In this document: positions 23,390 to 36,339 of the stretch, one piece after another
How positions within the stretch are numbered: the first letter of the stretch is position 1
How the letters are laid out: each line of letters starts with the position of its first letter
NCBI GenBank assembly: GCA_963965975.1
Contig: OZ014412.1
Span: 12,972,849-13,036,848 of the forward strand
DNA length: 64,000 nt
Direction: 5' to 3'
From: Xestospongia bergquistia
Taxonomy: Eukaryota; Porifera; Demospongiae; Haplosclerida; Petrosiidae
Position numbers and translations under genes: made by a program
The notes under the pieces: generated by a model
What the model was told of the DNA's origin: nothing
Database searches by the model: none
What the model saw: only the letters and a program-made list of their open reading frames with translations

Positions 23390-25432
23390 GAGTAGAAACA
23401 AGAGAGAGTTCACCAGACAACAATGTCCCACAAATGATAAGAGCTAATTTGTCCTGCATTGTCACCTGGTTATCCTTTGAGGGATGGGCCATGAACACCT
23501 AAGATCTATAACACAAAAAGTGTCTTATTTGAGTGAGGTGTTTTTGTCATAAGCTTACTTGTACCTCCTCCTACAGTTCCTACTTCCAATGACGGCATAG
23601 TACAGCTAATATATAAATCTTTATTATAAGGTCCTCCTCTCTCCATAAGTGTGATACATTTGGAGCTACCAACTACTTGAGCAAGTCTTCATACAAACAA
23701 AAGCTAAGTGAACAACCTTACTTGACCAGTTGCAATAAAGTAGCAGTAACTATGTTGGCAGCATGTGTATTGAAACCACCAATTGAGCCTGCCATTGCTG
23801 ACCCCACAAGGTTCTTATTGGTATTACATCAACGAGAGCATCTATTGAAGTTTTGAGAACCTGATGTCCCAAGAATAGGAATTCCCTAAACAATAATTTA
23901 AAAAATTGATAAGCAACTAAAATTTTTAAAAAATTGCAGGCATAGTACATAAAATGTTTACCTTTGACAACATATTCATTCCCATAGCATCTCCAGTATC
24001 AGCACAGAACATAACATTTATTAATCTTCCGGCAACAGCAGCGTGGATCTACTGGTAGAATTGAATACCTCAGCTAGCTAACATCTTCGTCCTTTAACAA
24101 AGAAGGGCCATCCTACAGAAATAGCATATTGAGTATATACTAATGTCTATAATTGTAACTTGGTTTCATCAACATGGAACAAACTCTTGATTAGTCTACT
24201 AACCTCTCCTTTGTTCCCAGAATCTAATTCACTCTGAAAATTATTTTGTTTGACATCATCAGGTGAAGAATCTTTGCGGCAAGTTGTTTCTATTGTTTTA
24301 ATAATTTTGTTCATAATAATTTGTAAAATAACAGCTGATACAGAATTGACGGATATTCTTCTTTTATGAAAATAAGCAGCAGTTATGTCTTTATCATTGA
24401 AAGGATTCTCAGTAGATATTTTTGGAGTGACAGAAGAGACAGGTTTGTCATTGGACATTGAATTGGTAACAGGTTTATCATAGAATATGTATTTGAGCAG
24501 CAACAGGATTGCTAAACTAACTGTAACCAACTGGTCAACAGAGGGATTTAATGTTTTCCACCAAATATATTATTGCAATGGGACTTGTTCATAACCTTGG
24601 TCATTTCCAGTTGTTTCTAACAAAGCTGGTAAGGTAGTTGATGATGAAGAAAATGAGAGAGATACGCCAGTAACTTGAGAGAGGAATCTACTATGAACAT
24701 GGACTACAACAAGACCAAGTACCTTTATAACTTCAACACGTTGCACTACTGTGTTTTGCTTTTTCTTATCCTCCTCTTGTGTCATCCCTCTTGCCAGTCG
24801 ATCAATGTGCCAAATTACATTGGATGGATTATGAGGACATACCTAATATATATAATAAAGTATCAGAAATAGATGAAGTAAGTTAAGTTAACCTCCAGTA
24901 TGAGAGCTAGGGATGCTGGAAAAAGGTCATAAACACGAGGTAGTTAGCAAGAAGTGACAAGCACACAAAGTAGTTGACGAACACCTGATAATGTAATAAA
25001 CAATACATCTTATGGAAAGAAGTGCGATTACCAGATATTGTTCCAATACTGATAAGAACAACTTCTATTAAAGTATCCAATGATAATGTAGGGCCCAATA
25101 TTGCCATTCCATTACCAATAGTTAGTCGTATCTCACCCTAATAACATAATACAACAGCTTTAGGGAGAGAGTAATATTATGTGACTACAATGTAAAAAAA
25201 AATTAATCATTATAGATGAATGGAGCTCCATTCCTACAATTATATTTAATAAGATCAACAACACTAACAGCTTATCTCATTGCAACAAACTGCAGTACAT
25301 GGTTCATACCGAATATGTAGTTCTATATCACAGATATAGGTGGAAAATAATACATTACTGCATATTTATGAAGATGTGACTCACTCAGAGGCAAACTGTG
25401 CTAGCGAAGTTGCTTTAGAAAGATCATAAATC
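23390..25432 (-). pseudogene. HMGCR: HMG-CoA reductase, multi-exon decayed copy
   Basis: HMG-CoA reductase makes mevalonate in the ER membrane. Pieces in protein order: 25,393-25,432 DLSKATSLAQFA; 25,032-25,130 NGMAILGPTLSLDTLIEVVL; 24,880-24,975 CLSLLANYLVFMTFF (sterol-sensing domain); 24,680-24,843 WHIDRLARGMTQEEDKKK, LGLVVVHVHSRF; 24,147-24,545 VSLAILLLLKYIF plus linker; 23,975-24,065 FNSTSR, GDAMGMNMLSK; 23,730-23,880 [13 protein letters not shown]; 23,568-23,680 [33 protein letters not shown]; 23,395-23,500 GELSLVSTLAACHLVKS. Not found: the ENVIGYMPIP-to-TEGCLVAS block with the catalytic Glu, and the DKKPxAINW block with the catalytic Lys; about 19 bases are missing at FNSTSR. Several frame breaks are single-base homopolymer changes. 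Missing active-site blocks make a pseudogene the best call. The 5' end stops where the tandem array begins. Confidence 0.88.
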
Positions 25433-26409
25433 TATTAGAGTGACAAAAGTTATTGTACTGAAGTAAAATTCTAGATGCCAGTAAAAAATACTGTAGTAAA
25501 TATTTCAATGCCAGTAAAAAAACTGAAGTAAATTTTTAGATGTTAGTAATAAACTAATTCTGATCTTTCTGGATAATAACGAAAGCTTAAAACAAATTCT
25601 TTAGTAAAAAGTTGTACTATTTAATAAGTCAACTTACAGTAGTCATAAGTTAATGTAGATTAGATCATAAATATATTAGAGTGACAAAAGGGTCAGTAGT
25701 ATCGTACTTATAACATAGTATAAGTATTATGATACAGCTATCATCATTCCCAGCACTCAACTAGAACATGTTGCAACTAAAAAATAAAAACAACTAGAGA
25801 ATAAAAATGGCCAGTTTGATTTTCAATCTTACACAGAGTAGTTATTAGAGAACTTCACTACATCATCTCCAGTCTAGTCATATATAGTATATCATAGGAC
25901 TATACTAGATCCAGATCATCACATGTTGATGTAGAATAAATTACTATTATAATAGAAGAGAACAAACAGTAAAAACATTATTTAACATAAATGTTTCTAT
26001 TACCTTACTAGAAGTAGGATAATCATCTCCAATAGACCAGTCAGTAAACAGACCAATTCTACTCTTATCCTAAAAGAAGGTATCATTTAAATTGTTGAGT
26101 TTATAACTCTCAATTAGTTGATGGTCATCTCCAGTAGAAAACAGTCCTACTATAAAATGAAAAATACTTATTATAACAGAGCAATAATAATTATTATAAA
26201 TTGACAAGAGTCTGTTGTATATTAAATTACTTAATAATTCTAGTGTACAACAGTCCATGTCACTTATTAGGGATAAAGAGAAGAAGAGCCTAGACTTCAC
26301 AAACACCAGTTAATAAAATGTAACCCTTCCAGACCACCATGAACCTAACCTTCAAAACCAAGCCAGATACCAGTAATACAATGACAACGAGATGTCAGCA
26401 TTAATTTAC

Positions 26410-26735
26410 AAAAAATTATAAAGGGAGTTAAATAATTCAGGCTTATACAGCACACATAAGGGATAAATATGCAACACACTCAATGGTTAACAATTACGAA
26501 AAAGAAGGGGTTAAATCATTCAGGATTATAAACACATATGAAGGGATAAATTATGAAATGGAGGGTTAAATAGTTCAAGATTATATGACATACACAAGGG
26601 GTTAATACACAACACACTCAATGGTCAACAATTAAAGACAGAAGGGGTTAAATTATCCAGGATTCTATGACGCACACAAGGGGTTAAATAATTCAGGATT
26701 ACACAACACAAAGGGAGTTAATATGGCAGACATAA
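26410..26735. repeat. Degenerate 50-60 bp repeats preceding minisatellite (first unit)
   Basis: Variants of GGGTTAAATNATTCAGGATTA followed by ACACACAAGGGG recur at uneven 50-60 bp spacing. The same block precedes each minisatellite array (about 31,690-32,000, 36,000-36,330, 41,755-42,070, 45,490-45,815 and 49,145-49,470), and part of it is also inserted inside the larger arrays. Confidence 0.8.
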
Positions 26736-28445
26736 GTTATACACAGTAACAGACACACACAAAGGGATTAAAATAAATATGAAAGGGTCTGATGCCAGAT
26801 TTAATATCAAGAGAAAGGGTCACCATTATACAGTAACAGACACACACAAAGGGAATAAAATAAATATGGAAGGTCTGACATCAGGTTTAATATCAAGAGA
26901 AAGGGTCACCATTATACAGTAACAGACACACACAAAGGGATTAAAATAAATATGGAAGGGTCTGACGTCAGCTTTAATATCAAGAGAAAGGGTCACCATT
27001 ATACAGTAACAGACACACACAAAGGGATTAAAATAAATATGGAAGGTCTGACATCAGGTTTAATATCAAGAGAAAGGGTCACCATTATACAATAACAGAC
27101 ACACACAAAGGGATTAAAATAAATATGGAAGGGTCTGACGTCAGCTTTAATATCAAGAGAAAAGGTCACCATTATACAGTAACAGACACACACAAAGGGA
27201 TTAAAATAAATATGAAAGGGTTTGACATCAGGTTTAATATCAAGAGAAAGGGTCACCATTATACAGTAACAGACACACACAAAGGGATTAAAATAAATAT
27301 GGAAGGTCTGACGACAGCTTTAATATCAAGAGAAAAGGTCACCATTATACAGTAACAGACACACACAAAAGGATTAAAATAAATATGGAAGGTCTGACAT
27401 CAGGTTTAATATCAAGAGAAAGGGTCACCATTATACAGTAACAGACACACACAAAGGGATTAAAATAAATATGGAAGGTTTGACGTCAGCTTTAATATCA
27501 AGAGAAAAGGTCACCATTATACAGTAACAGACACACACAAACGGATTAAAATAAATATGGAAGGGTCTGACATCAGGTTTAATATCAAGAGAAAGGGTCA
27601 CCATTATACAGTAACAGACACACACAAAGGGATTAAAATAAATATGGAAGGTCTGACATCAGGTTTAGTATCAAGAGAAAGGTCAACAATTAAAAACAGA
27701 AGGGGTTAAATTATTCAGGATTCTATGACGCACACAACGGGTTAAGAATTCAGGATTACACAAGACAAAGGGAGTTAACATGGCAGACATAAGTTAAAGA
27801 AACATTATGACACAGTAACAGACACACACAAAGGGATTAAAATAAATATGGAAGGGTCTGACGTCAGCTTTAATATCAAGAGAAAAGGTCACCATTATAC
27901 AGTAACAGACACACACAAAGGGATTAAAATAAATATGGAAGGTCTGACATCAGGTTTAATATCAAGAGAAAGGGTCACCATTATACAGTAACAGACACAC
28001 ACAAAGGGATTAAAATAAATATGGAAGGTCTGACATCAGGTTTAATATCAAGAGAAAGGGTCATCATTATACAGTAACAGACATACACAAAGGGATTAAA
28101 ATAAATATGGAAGGTCTGACATCAGGTTTAATATCAAGAGAAAGGGTCACCATTATACAGTAACAGACATACACAAAGGGATTAAAATAAATATAGAAGG
28201 TCTGACATCAGGTTTAGTATCAAGAGAAAGGTCAACAATTAAAAACAGAAGGGGTTAAATTATTCAGGATTCTATGACGCACACAACGGGTTAAGAATTC
28301 AGGATTACACAACACAAAGGGAGTTAACACGGCAGACATAAGTTAAAGAAACATTATGACACAGTAACAGACACACACAAAGGGATTAAAATAAATATGG
28401 AAGGTCTGACATCAGGTTTAGTATCAAGAGAAAGTGTCACCGTTA
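26735..28445. repeat. 86/87-bp minisatellite, unit 1 (about 17 monomers)
   Basis: Monomers begin ACAGTAACAGACACACAC and contain AAAGGGATTAAAATAAATAT and AATATCAAGAGAAAGGGTCA. Eleven stand in a row (26,735-27,690), five more after an insertion of the TTCAGGATT-type block (27,800-28,230), and one at about 28,361. Two alternating monomer types (CGTCAGCTTTAA and CATCAGGTTTAA) form dimers over 26,930-27,600. Confidence 0.95.
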
Positions 28446-28811
28446 TACATCAATAACACCTAGAAGGTTATACAGGGAGAGTTTCTATATAGATACACAA
28501 AAGACAAAGATGAATGAGATGTGAGGTACCACAAGACAAGGAAGAGGATACAGTATTAAAAAGTATTGACAAAACAACATACAAACAGTTATTTCATGTC
28601 CAAATCCACCTATTAATACCCCAGACTCATCAACCACCTATAATCACATTATGACGTCCATATACACAACACACAAACTGATCCCTGACCATACTCAACA
28701 CACAAAGACTGTCAAACTCAAGAACCAAGCCAAAACCAGCAATGTTGAATATTTTTCCAGACCCATGAACGATTATTGATGTCCACACAGTGTTAGTAGT
28801 AGATAAACCAA

Positions 28812-29045
28812 TTAAAGGAGACCAAAACAGTTTATAATTGTACTATATATAGTGTAACTAACAACCATTATCTCCATCACCATCTCAATCATCACAATCA
28901 CCATCACCACCATCTCCATCATCTCCATCACCATCTCAATCATCGTCTCCATAGTCGTCTCTTTCATCATCTCCACCATCTCAGTACACTCAACTTGAAA
29001 ATCACTACAGAATAAAAAGTTTAACAAAAGGTATATAAAGATCAA
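28812..29045 (-). repeat. GATGGAGAT-rich cassette, present once per array unit
   Basis: On the minus strand a short AG-ended, intron-like piece precedes VECTEMVEMMKE and a run of Met/Glu/Ile/Val codons made from imperfect GATGGAGAT/GAGATGGTG repeats. In a neighbouring frame the same DNA reads Asp/Gly-rich with stops. Copies lie at 33,143-33,376, 38,072-38,296, 42,629-42,853, 46,282-46,521 and 50,020-50,244, with length differences in multiples of three in several cases. I do not assign a function; the open frame probably follows from the simple repeat. Confidence 0.7.
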
Positions 29046-32019
29046 CCTTACATAGAGTGATTATTAGAGAACATCACTGCATCACCTCCAGTCCAGTCTA
29101 GTCACGCATAGAGTTAATCATACGCCTATATAATAGACTAAAGTCCATCTAAAAATTATTAAAATACATGTTTAGTAAAGAAATGTCCATATTATTATAA
29201 CAGATAACTTACATTAGTCATCAGTTAATGTATATAAGATCATCATTACCAGTGACATTAACCTTTCTATCCTATTATAGAACATTGAGGTTCATTTAGT
29301 AGACATTGTACTATTTAATAATTCAACTTACAGTAGGTTTATTAACAATTGTTGTCAGATCATCTCTTATTAGTTTATTGATAGACCTACTAAATGTAAC
29401 AAAATTTGTTTTGTTCCAACATTATTCTTACTATACAACACACAACCATTAGAACATTATATCATTACACTACAGAACAAGTATAAAATGAAAAATAGCT
29501 ATTACAACAGAGCACCAACAACGATTATTACTTGTAATTCTAGTATACAATAGACACTAACTTTCAAACCCTCCAGGCTGATACAAACCATGAATGAAAA
29601 CTTAACAAAAGCACTGATGCCAATGAACAGGACACGAAAAATTCTAGATGCTATATACTGAAGTAAATTTTTAGATGCCAGTAAAAAATACTGAAGTAAA
29701 ATTCTACATGCCAGTAAAAATACTGTAGTACATTTTTAGATGCCAGCAATAAAGTAATTCTAGTAATAAAGTAATTCTGATCTTTCTGGATAATAACGAA
29801 AGCTTTAAACAAATTCATTGGCTAAAGAGATTAATTCAAAGGACAAGATGAATTGGTAGATTTACAACTCTTTATCTGCATGGAAAACAATAGTAATACT
29901 TGACTTTTGGTATCTGGTACATCAGATCATCACTACCAGTGATCATTAAACCTGTCCATCCTATTAAATAGTTCATTCAGTAGAAAATTTTAATATTTAA
30001 TAAGTCAACTTACAGTAGTCATAAGTTAATGTAGATTAGATCATAAACCTATTAGAGTGACAAAAGTGATCGTACTTATAACATAGTATAAGTATTGTGA
30101 TACAGCTATCATCATTCCCAGCACTCAACTAGAACATGTTGCAACTAGAGAAAAAAAAGGGGCAGTTTGCTTTTCAATCTTACATAGAGTAGTTATTACA
30201 GAACTTCACTACATCATCTCCAGTCTAGTCATATATAGTATATCATAGGACTATACTAGATCTAGATCATTACATGTTGATGTAGAATAAATTACTATTA
30301 TAATAGGAGAGAACAAACAGTAAAAACATTATTTAACATAAGTGTTTCTATTAACTTACTAGAAGTAGGATAATCATCTCCAATAGACCAGTCAGTAAAC
30401 GGACCAATTCTACTCTTATCCTAAAAGAAGGTATCATTTAAATTGTTGAGTTTATAACTCTCAATTAGTTGATGGTCATCTCCAATAGAAAACAGTCCTA
30501 CTATAAAATGAAAAATACTTATTATAACAGAGCAATAATAATTATTATAAATTGACAAGAGTCTGTTGTATATTAAAATTACTTAGTTGGTAAGGATAAA
30601 GGGAAGAGTTTATATTTCATAGACATCTGCTATAAAACCTTTAAACCCTCCAGGCTGATACAAACCATGAAAGAAAACTTAACAAAAGCACTGATGCCAA
30701 TGAACAGAACACGAAAAATTCTAGATGCCATACTGAAGTAACTTCTAGATGCCAGTAAAAAATACTGTAGTAAATATTTCAATGCCAGTAAAAAAACTGA
30801 AGTAAATTTTTAGATGTTAGTAATAAACTAATTCTGATCTTTCTGGATAATAACGAAAGCTTAAAACAAATTCTTTAGTAGAAAATTGTACTACTTAAGA
30901 AGTCAACTTACAGTAGTCATAAGTTAATGTAGATTAGATCATAAATATATTAGAGTGACAAAAGGGTCAGTAGTATCGTACTTATAACATAGTATAAGTA
31001 TTATGATACAGCTATCATCATTCCCAGCACTCAACTAGAACATGTTGCAACTAGAGAATAAAAACAACTAGAGAATAAAAATGGCCAGTTTGATTTTCAA
31101 TCTTACATAGAGTAGTTATTAGAGAACTTCACTACATCATCTCCAGTCTAGTCATATATAGTATATCATAGGACTATACTAGATCCAGATCATCACATGT
31201 TGATGTAGAATAAATTACTATTATAATAGGAGAGAACAAACAGTAAAAACATTATTTAACATAAGTGTTTCTATTAACTTACTAGAAGTAGGATAATCAT
31301 CTCCAATAGACCAGTCAGTAAACAGACCAATTCTACTCTTATCCTAAAAGAAGGTATCATTTAAATTGCTGAGTTTATAACTCTCAATTAGTTGATGGTC
31401 ATCTCCAGTAGAAAACAGTCCTACTATAAAATGAAAAATACTTATTATAACAGAGCAATAATAATTATTATAAATTGACAAGAGTCTGTTGTATATTAAA
31501 TTACTTAATAATTCTAGTGTACAACAGTCCATGTCACTTATTAGGGATAAATAGAAGAAGAGCCTAGACTTCACAAACACCAGTTAATAAAATGTAACCC
31601 TTCCAGACCACCACGAACCTAACCTTCAAAACCAAGCCAGATACCAGTAATACAATGACGAGATGTCAGCATTAATTTACAAAAAATTATAAAGGGAGTT
31701 AAATAATTCAGGCTTATACAGCACACATAAGGGATAAATATGCAACACACTCAATGGTTAACAATTACGAAACAGAAGGGGTTAAATTATTCAGGATTAT
31801 AAAGCACACATAAAGGGATAAATTATGAAATGGAGGGTTAAATAATTCAAGATTATACGACACACACAAGGGGTTAATACACAACACACTCAATGGTCAA
31901 CAATTAAAAGCAGAAGGGATTAAATTATTCAGGATTCTATGACGCACACAAGGGGTTAAATAATTCAGGATTACACAACACAAAGGGAGTTAATATGGCA
32001 GACATAAGTTATAGACATT

Positions 32020-32780
32020 ATGACACAGTAACAGACACACACAAAGGGATTAAAATAAATATGAAAGGGTCTGATGTCAGCTTTAATATCAAGAGAAAGG
32101 GTCACCATTATACAGTAACAGACACACACAAAGGGATTAAAATAAATATGGAAGGTCTGACATCAGGTTTAATATCAAGAGAAAGGGTCACCATTATACA
32201 GTAACAGACACACACAAAGGGATTAAAATAAATATGGAAGGTCTGACATCAGGTTTAATATCAAGAGAAAGGGCCACCATTATACAGTAACAGACATACA
32301 CAAAGGGATTAAAATAAATATGGAAGGTCTGACATCAGGTTTAGTATCAAGAGAAAGGTCAACAATTAAAAACAGAAGGGGTTAAATTATTCAGGATTCT
32401 ATGACGCACACAACGGGTTAAGAATTCAGGATTACACAACACAAAGGGAGTTAACACGGCAGACATAAGTTAAAGAAACATTATGACACAGTAACAGACA
32501 CACACAAAGGGATTAAAATAAATATGGAAGGTCTGAAATCAGGTTTAGTATCAAGAGAAAGGTCAACAATTAAAAACAGAAGGGGTTAAATTATTCAGGA
32601 TTCTATGACGCACACAACGGGTTAAGAATTCAGGATTACACAACACAAAGGGAGTTAACACGGCAGACATAAGTTAAAGAAACATTATGACACAGTAACA
32701 GACACACACAAAGGGATTAAAATAAATATTGAAGGTCTGACATCAGGTTTAGTATCAAGAGAAAGTGTTACCGTTATACA
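32020..32780. repeat. 86/87-bp minisatellite, unit 2 (about 6 monomers)
   Basis: Four contiguous monomers (32,026-32,350), then two copies of a composite of about 204 bp made of one monomer plus the TTCAGGATT-type block (starting about 32,285 and 32,489, leading to 32,693). Confidence 0.93.
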
Positions 32781-35700
32781 TCAATAACACCTAGAAGGTT
32801 ATACAGGGAGAGTTTCTATATAGATACACAAAAGACAAAGATGAATGAGATGTGAGGTACCACAAGACAAGGAAGAGGATACAGTATTAAAAAGTATTGA
32901 CAAAACAACATACAAACAGTTCTTCCATGTCCAAATCCACCTATTAATACCCCAGACTCATCAACCACCTATAATCACATTATGACGTCCATATACACAA
33001 CACACAAACTGATCCCTGACCATACTCAACACACAAAGACTGTCAAACTCAAGAACCAAGCCAAAACCAGCAATGTTGAATATTTTTCCAGACCCATGAA
33101 CGATTATTGATGTCCACACAGTGTTAGTAGTAGATAAACCAATTAAAGGAGACCAAAACAGTTTATAATTGTACTATATATAGTGTAACTAACAACCATT
33201 ATCTCCATCACCATCTCAATCATCACAATCACCATCACCACCATCTCCATCATCTCCATCACCATCTCAATCATCGTCTCCATAGTCGTCTCTTTCATCA
33301 TCTCCACCATCTCAGTACACTCAACTTGAAAATCACTACAGAATAAAAAGTTTAACAAAAGGTATATAAAGATCAACCTTACATAGAGTGATTATTAGAG
33401 AACATCACTGCATCACCTCCAGTCCAGTCTAGTCACGCATAGAGTTAATCATACGCCTATATAATAGACTAAAGTCCATCTAAAAATTATTAAAATACAT
33501 GTTTAGTAAAGAAATGTCCATATTATTATAACAGATAACTTACATTAGTCATCAGTTAATGTATATAAGATCATCATTACCAGTGACATTAACCTTTCTA
33601 TCCTATTATAGAACATTGAGGTTCATTTAGTAGACATTGTACTATTTAATAATTCAACTTACAGTAGGTTTATTAACAATTGTTGTCAGATCATCTCTTA
33701 TTAGTTTATTGATAGACCTACTAAATGTAACAAAATTTGTTTTGTTCCAACATTATTCTTACTATACAACACACAACCATTAGAACATTATATCATTACA
33801 CTACAGAACAAGTATAAAATGAAAAATAGCTATTACAACAGAGCACCAATAACAATTATTACTTCTAATTCTAGTGTACAATAAACACTATCTTTCAAAC
33901 CCTCCAGGCTGATACAAACCATGAATGAAAACTTAACAAAAGCACTGATGCCAATGAACAGGACACGAAAAATTCTAGATGCTATATACTGAAGTAAATT
34001 TTTAGATGCCAGTAAAAAATACTGAAGTAAAATTCTACATGCCAGTAAAAATACTGTAGTACATTTTTAGATGCCAGCAATAAAGTAATTCTAGTAATAA
34101 AGTAATTCTGATCTTTCTGGATAATAACGAAAGCTTTAAACAAATTCTTTGGCTAAAGAGATTAATTCAAAGGACAAGATGAATTGGTAGATTTACACCT
34201 CTTTATCTGCATGGAAAACAATAGTAATACTTGACTTTTGGTATCTGGTACATCAGATCATCACTACCAGTGATCATTAAACCTGTCCATCCTATTAAAT
34301 AGTTCATTCAGTAGAAAAATCTACTATTTAATAAGTCAACTTACAGTAGTCATAAGTTAATGTAGATTAGATCATAAACCTATTAGAGTGACAAAAGTGA
34401 TCGTACTTATAACATAGTATAAGTATTGTGATACAGCTATCATCATTCCCAGCACTAAACTAGAACATGTTGCAACTAGAGAAAAAAAAGGGGCAGTTTG
34501 CTTTTCAATCTTACATAGAGTAGTTATTACAGAACTTCACTACATCATCTCCAGTCTAGTCATATATAGTATATCATAGGACTATACTAGATCCAGATCA
34601 TCACATGTTGATGTAGAATAATTTACTATTATAATAGGAGAGAACAAACAGTAAAAACATTATTTAACATAAGTGTTTCTATTAACTTACTAGAAGTAGG
34701 ATAATCATCTCCAATAGACCAGTCAGTAAACGGACCAATTCTACTCTTATCCTAAAAGAAGGTATCATTTAAATTGTTGAGTTTATAACTCTCAATTAGT
34801 TGATGGTCATCTCCAATAGAAAACAGTCCTACTATAAAATGAAAAATACTTATTATAACAGAGCAATAATAATTATTATAAATTGACAAGAGTCTGTTGT
34901 ATATTAAAATTACTTAGTTGGTAAGGATAAAGGGAAGAGTTTATATTTCATAGACATCTGCTATAAAACCTTTAAACCCTCCAGGCTGATACAAACCATG
35001 AAAGAAAACTTAACAAAAGCCCTGATGCCAATGAACAGAACACGAAAAATTCTAGATGCCATACTGAAGTAACTTCTAGATGCCAGTAAAAAATACTGTA
35101 GTAAATATTTCAATGCCAGTAAAAAAACTGAAGTAAATTTTTAGATGTTAGTAATAAACTAATTCTGATCTTTCTGGATAATAACGAAAGCTTAAAACAA
35201 ATTCTTTAGTAGAAAATTGTACTACTTAAGAAGTCAACTTACAGTAGTCATAAGTTAATGTAGATTAGATCATAAATATATTAGAGTGACAAAAGGGTCA
35301 GTAGTATCGTACTTATAACATAGTATAAGTATTATGATACAGCTATCATCATTCCCAGCACTAAACTAGAACATGTTGCAACTAAAGAATAAAAACAACT
35401 AGAGAATAAAAATGGCCAGTTTGATTTTCAATCTTACATAGAGTAGTTATTAGAGAACTTCACTACATCATCTCCAGTCTAGTCATATATAGTATATCAT
35501 AGATCATCACATGTTGATGTAGAATAAATTACTATTATAATAGGAGAGAACAAACAGTAAAAACATTATTTAACATAAGTGTTTCTATTAACTTACTAGA
35601 AGTAGGATAATCATCTCCAATAGACCAGTCAGTAAACAGACCAATTCTACTCTTATCCTAAAAGAAGGTATCATTTAAATTGCTGAGTTTATAACTCTCA

Positions 35701-36339
35701 ATTAGTTGATGGTCATCTCCAGTAGAAAACAGTCCTACTATAAAATGAAAAATACTTATTATAACAGAGCAATAATAATTATTATAAATTGACAAGAGTC
35801 TGTTGTATATTAAATTACTTAATAATTCTAGTGTACAACAGTCCATGTCACTTATTAGGGATAAATAGAAGAAGAGCCTAGACTTCACAAACACCAGTTA
35901 ATAAAATGTAACCCTTCCAGACCACCACGAACCTAACCTTCAAAACCAAGCCAGATACCAGTAATACAATGACGAGATGTCAGCATTAATTTACAAAAAA
36001 TTATAAAGGGAGTTAAATAATTCAGGCTTATACAGCACACATAAGGGATAAATATGCAACACACTCAATGGTTAACAATTACGAAACAGAAGGGGTTAAA
36101 TTATTCAGGATTATAAAGCACACATAAAGGGATAAATTATGAAATGGAGGGTTAAATAATTCAAGATTATACGACACACACAAGGGGTTAATTCACAACA
36201 CACTCAATGGTCAACAATTAAAAGCAGAAGGGATTAAAATTATTCAGGTTTCTATGACGCACACAAGGGGTTAAATAATTCAGGATTACACAACACAAAG
36301 GGAGTTAATATGGCAGACATAAGTTATAGAACATTATGA

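Noticed and set aside
23390..25432. Functional HMG-CoA reductase
   Set aside because: Blocks carrying the catalytic Glu and Lys are absent and there is no room for them between neighbouring pieces.
26070..26306. 78-residue minus-strand frame repeated in every array unit (also 31,344; 35,658; 41,410; 45,151; 48,802)
   Set aside because: It crosses intron-like AT-rich sequence, its residues are hydrophobic or low-information, and its recurrence is explained by the tandem units.
26826..27625. Cys/Val/Met-rich minus-strand proteins and Lys/His-rich plus-strand proteins from the minisatellite
   Set aside because: They are open only because 87 bp is a multiple of three; both strands are equally open and there is no start context or domain.
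26735..28445. CRISPR-like array
   Set aside because: The repeats are contiguous 86/87-bp monomers without unique spacers, in a eukaryotic, intron-bearing context.
28860..28990. Secreted Asp/Gly-rich or Met/Glu-rich peptide from the GATGGAGAT cassette
   Set aside because: The simple repeat explains the composition; the Asp/Gly frame contains stops and no unit has a complete gene model.
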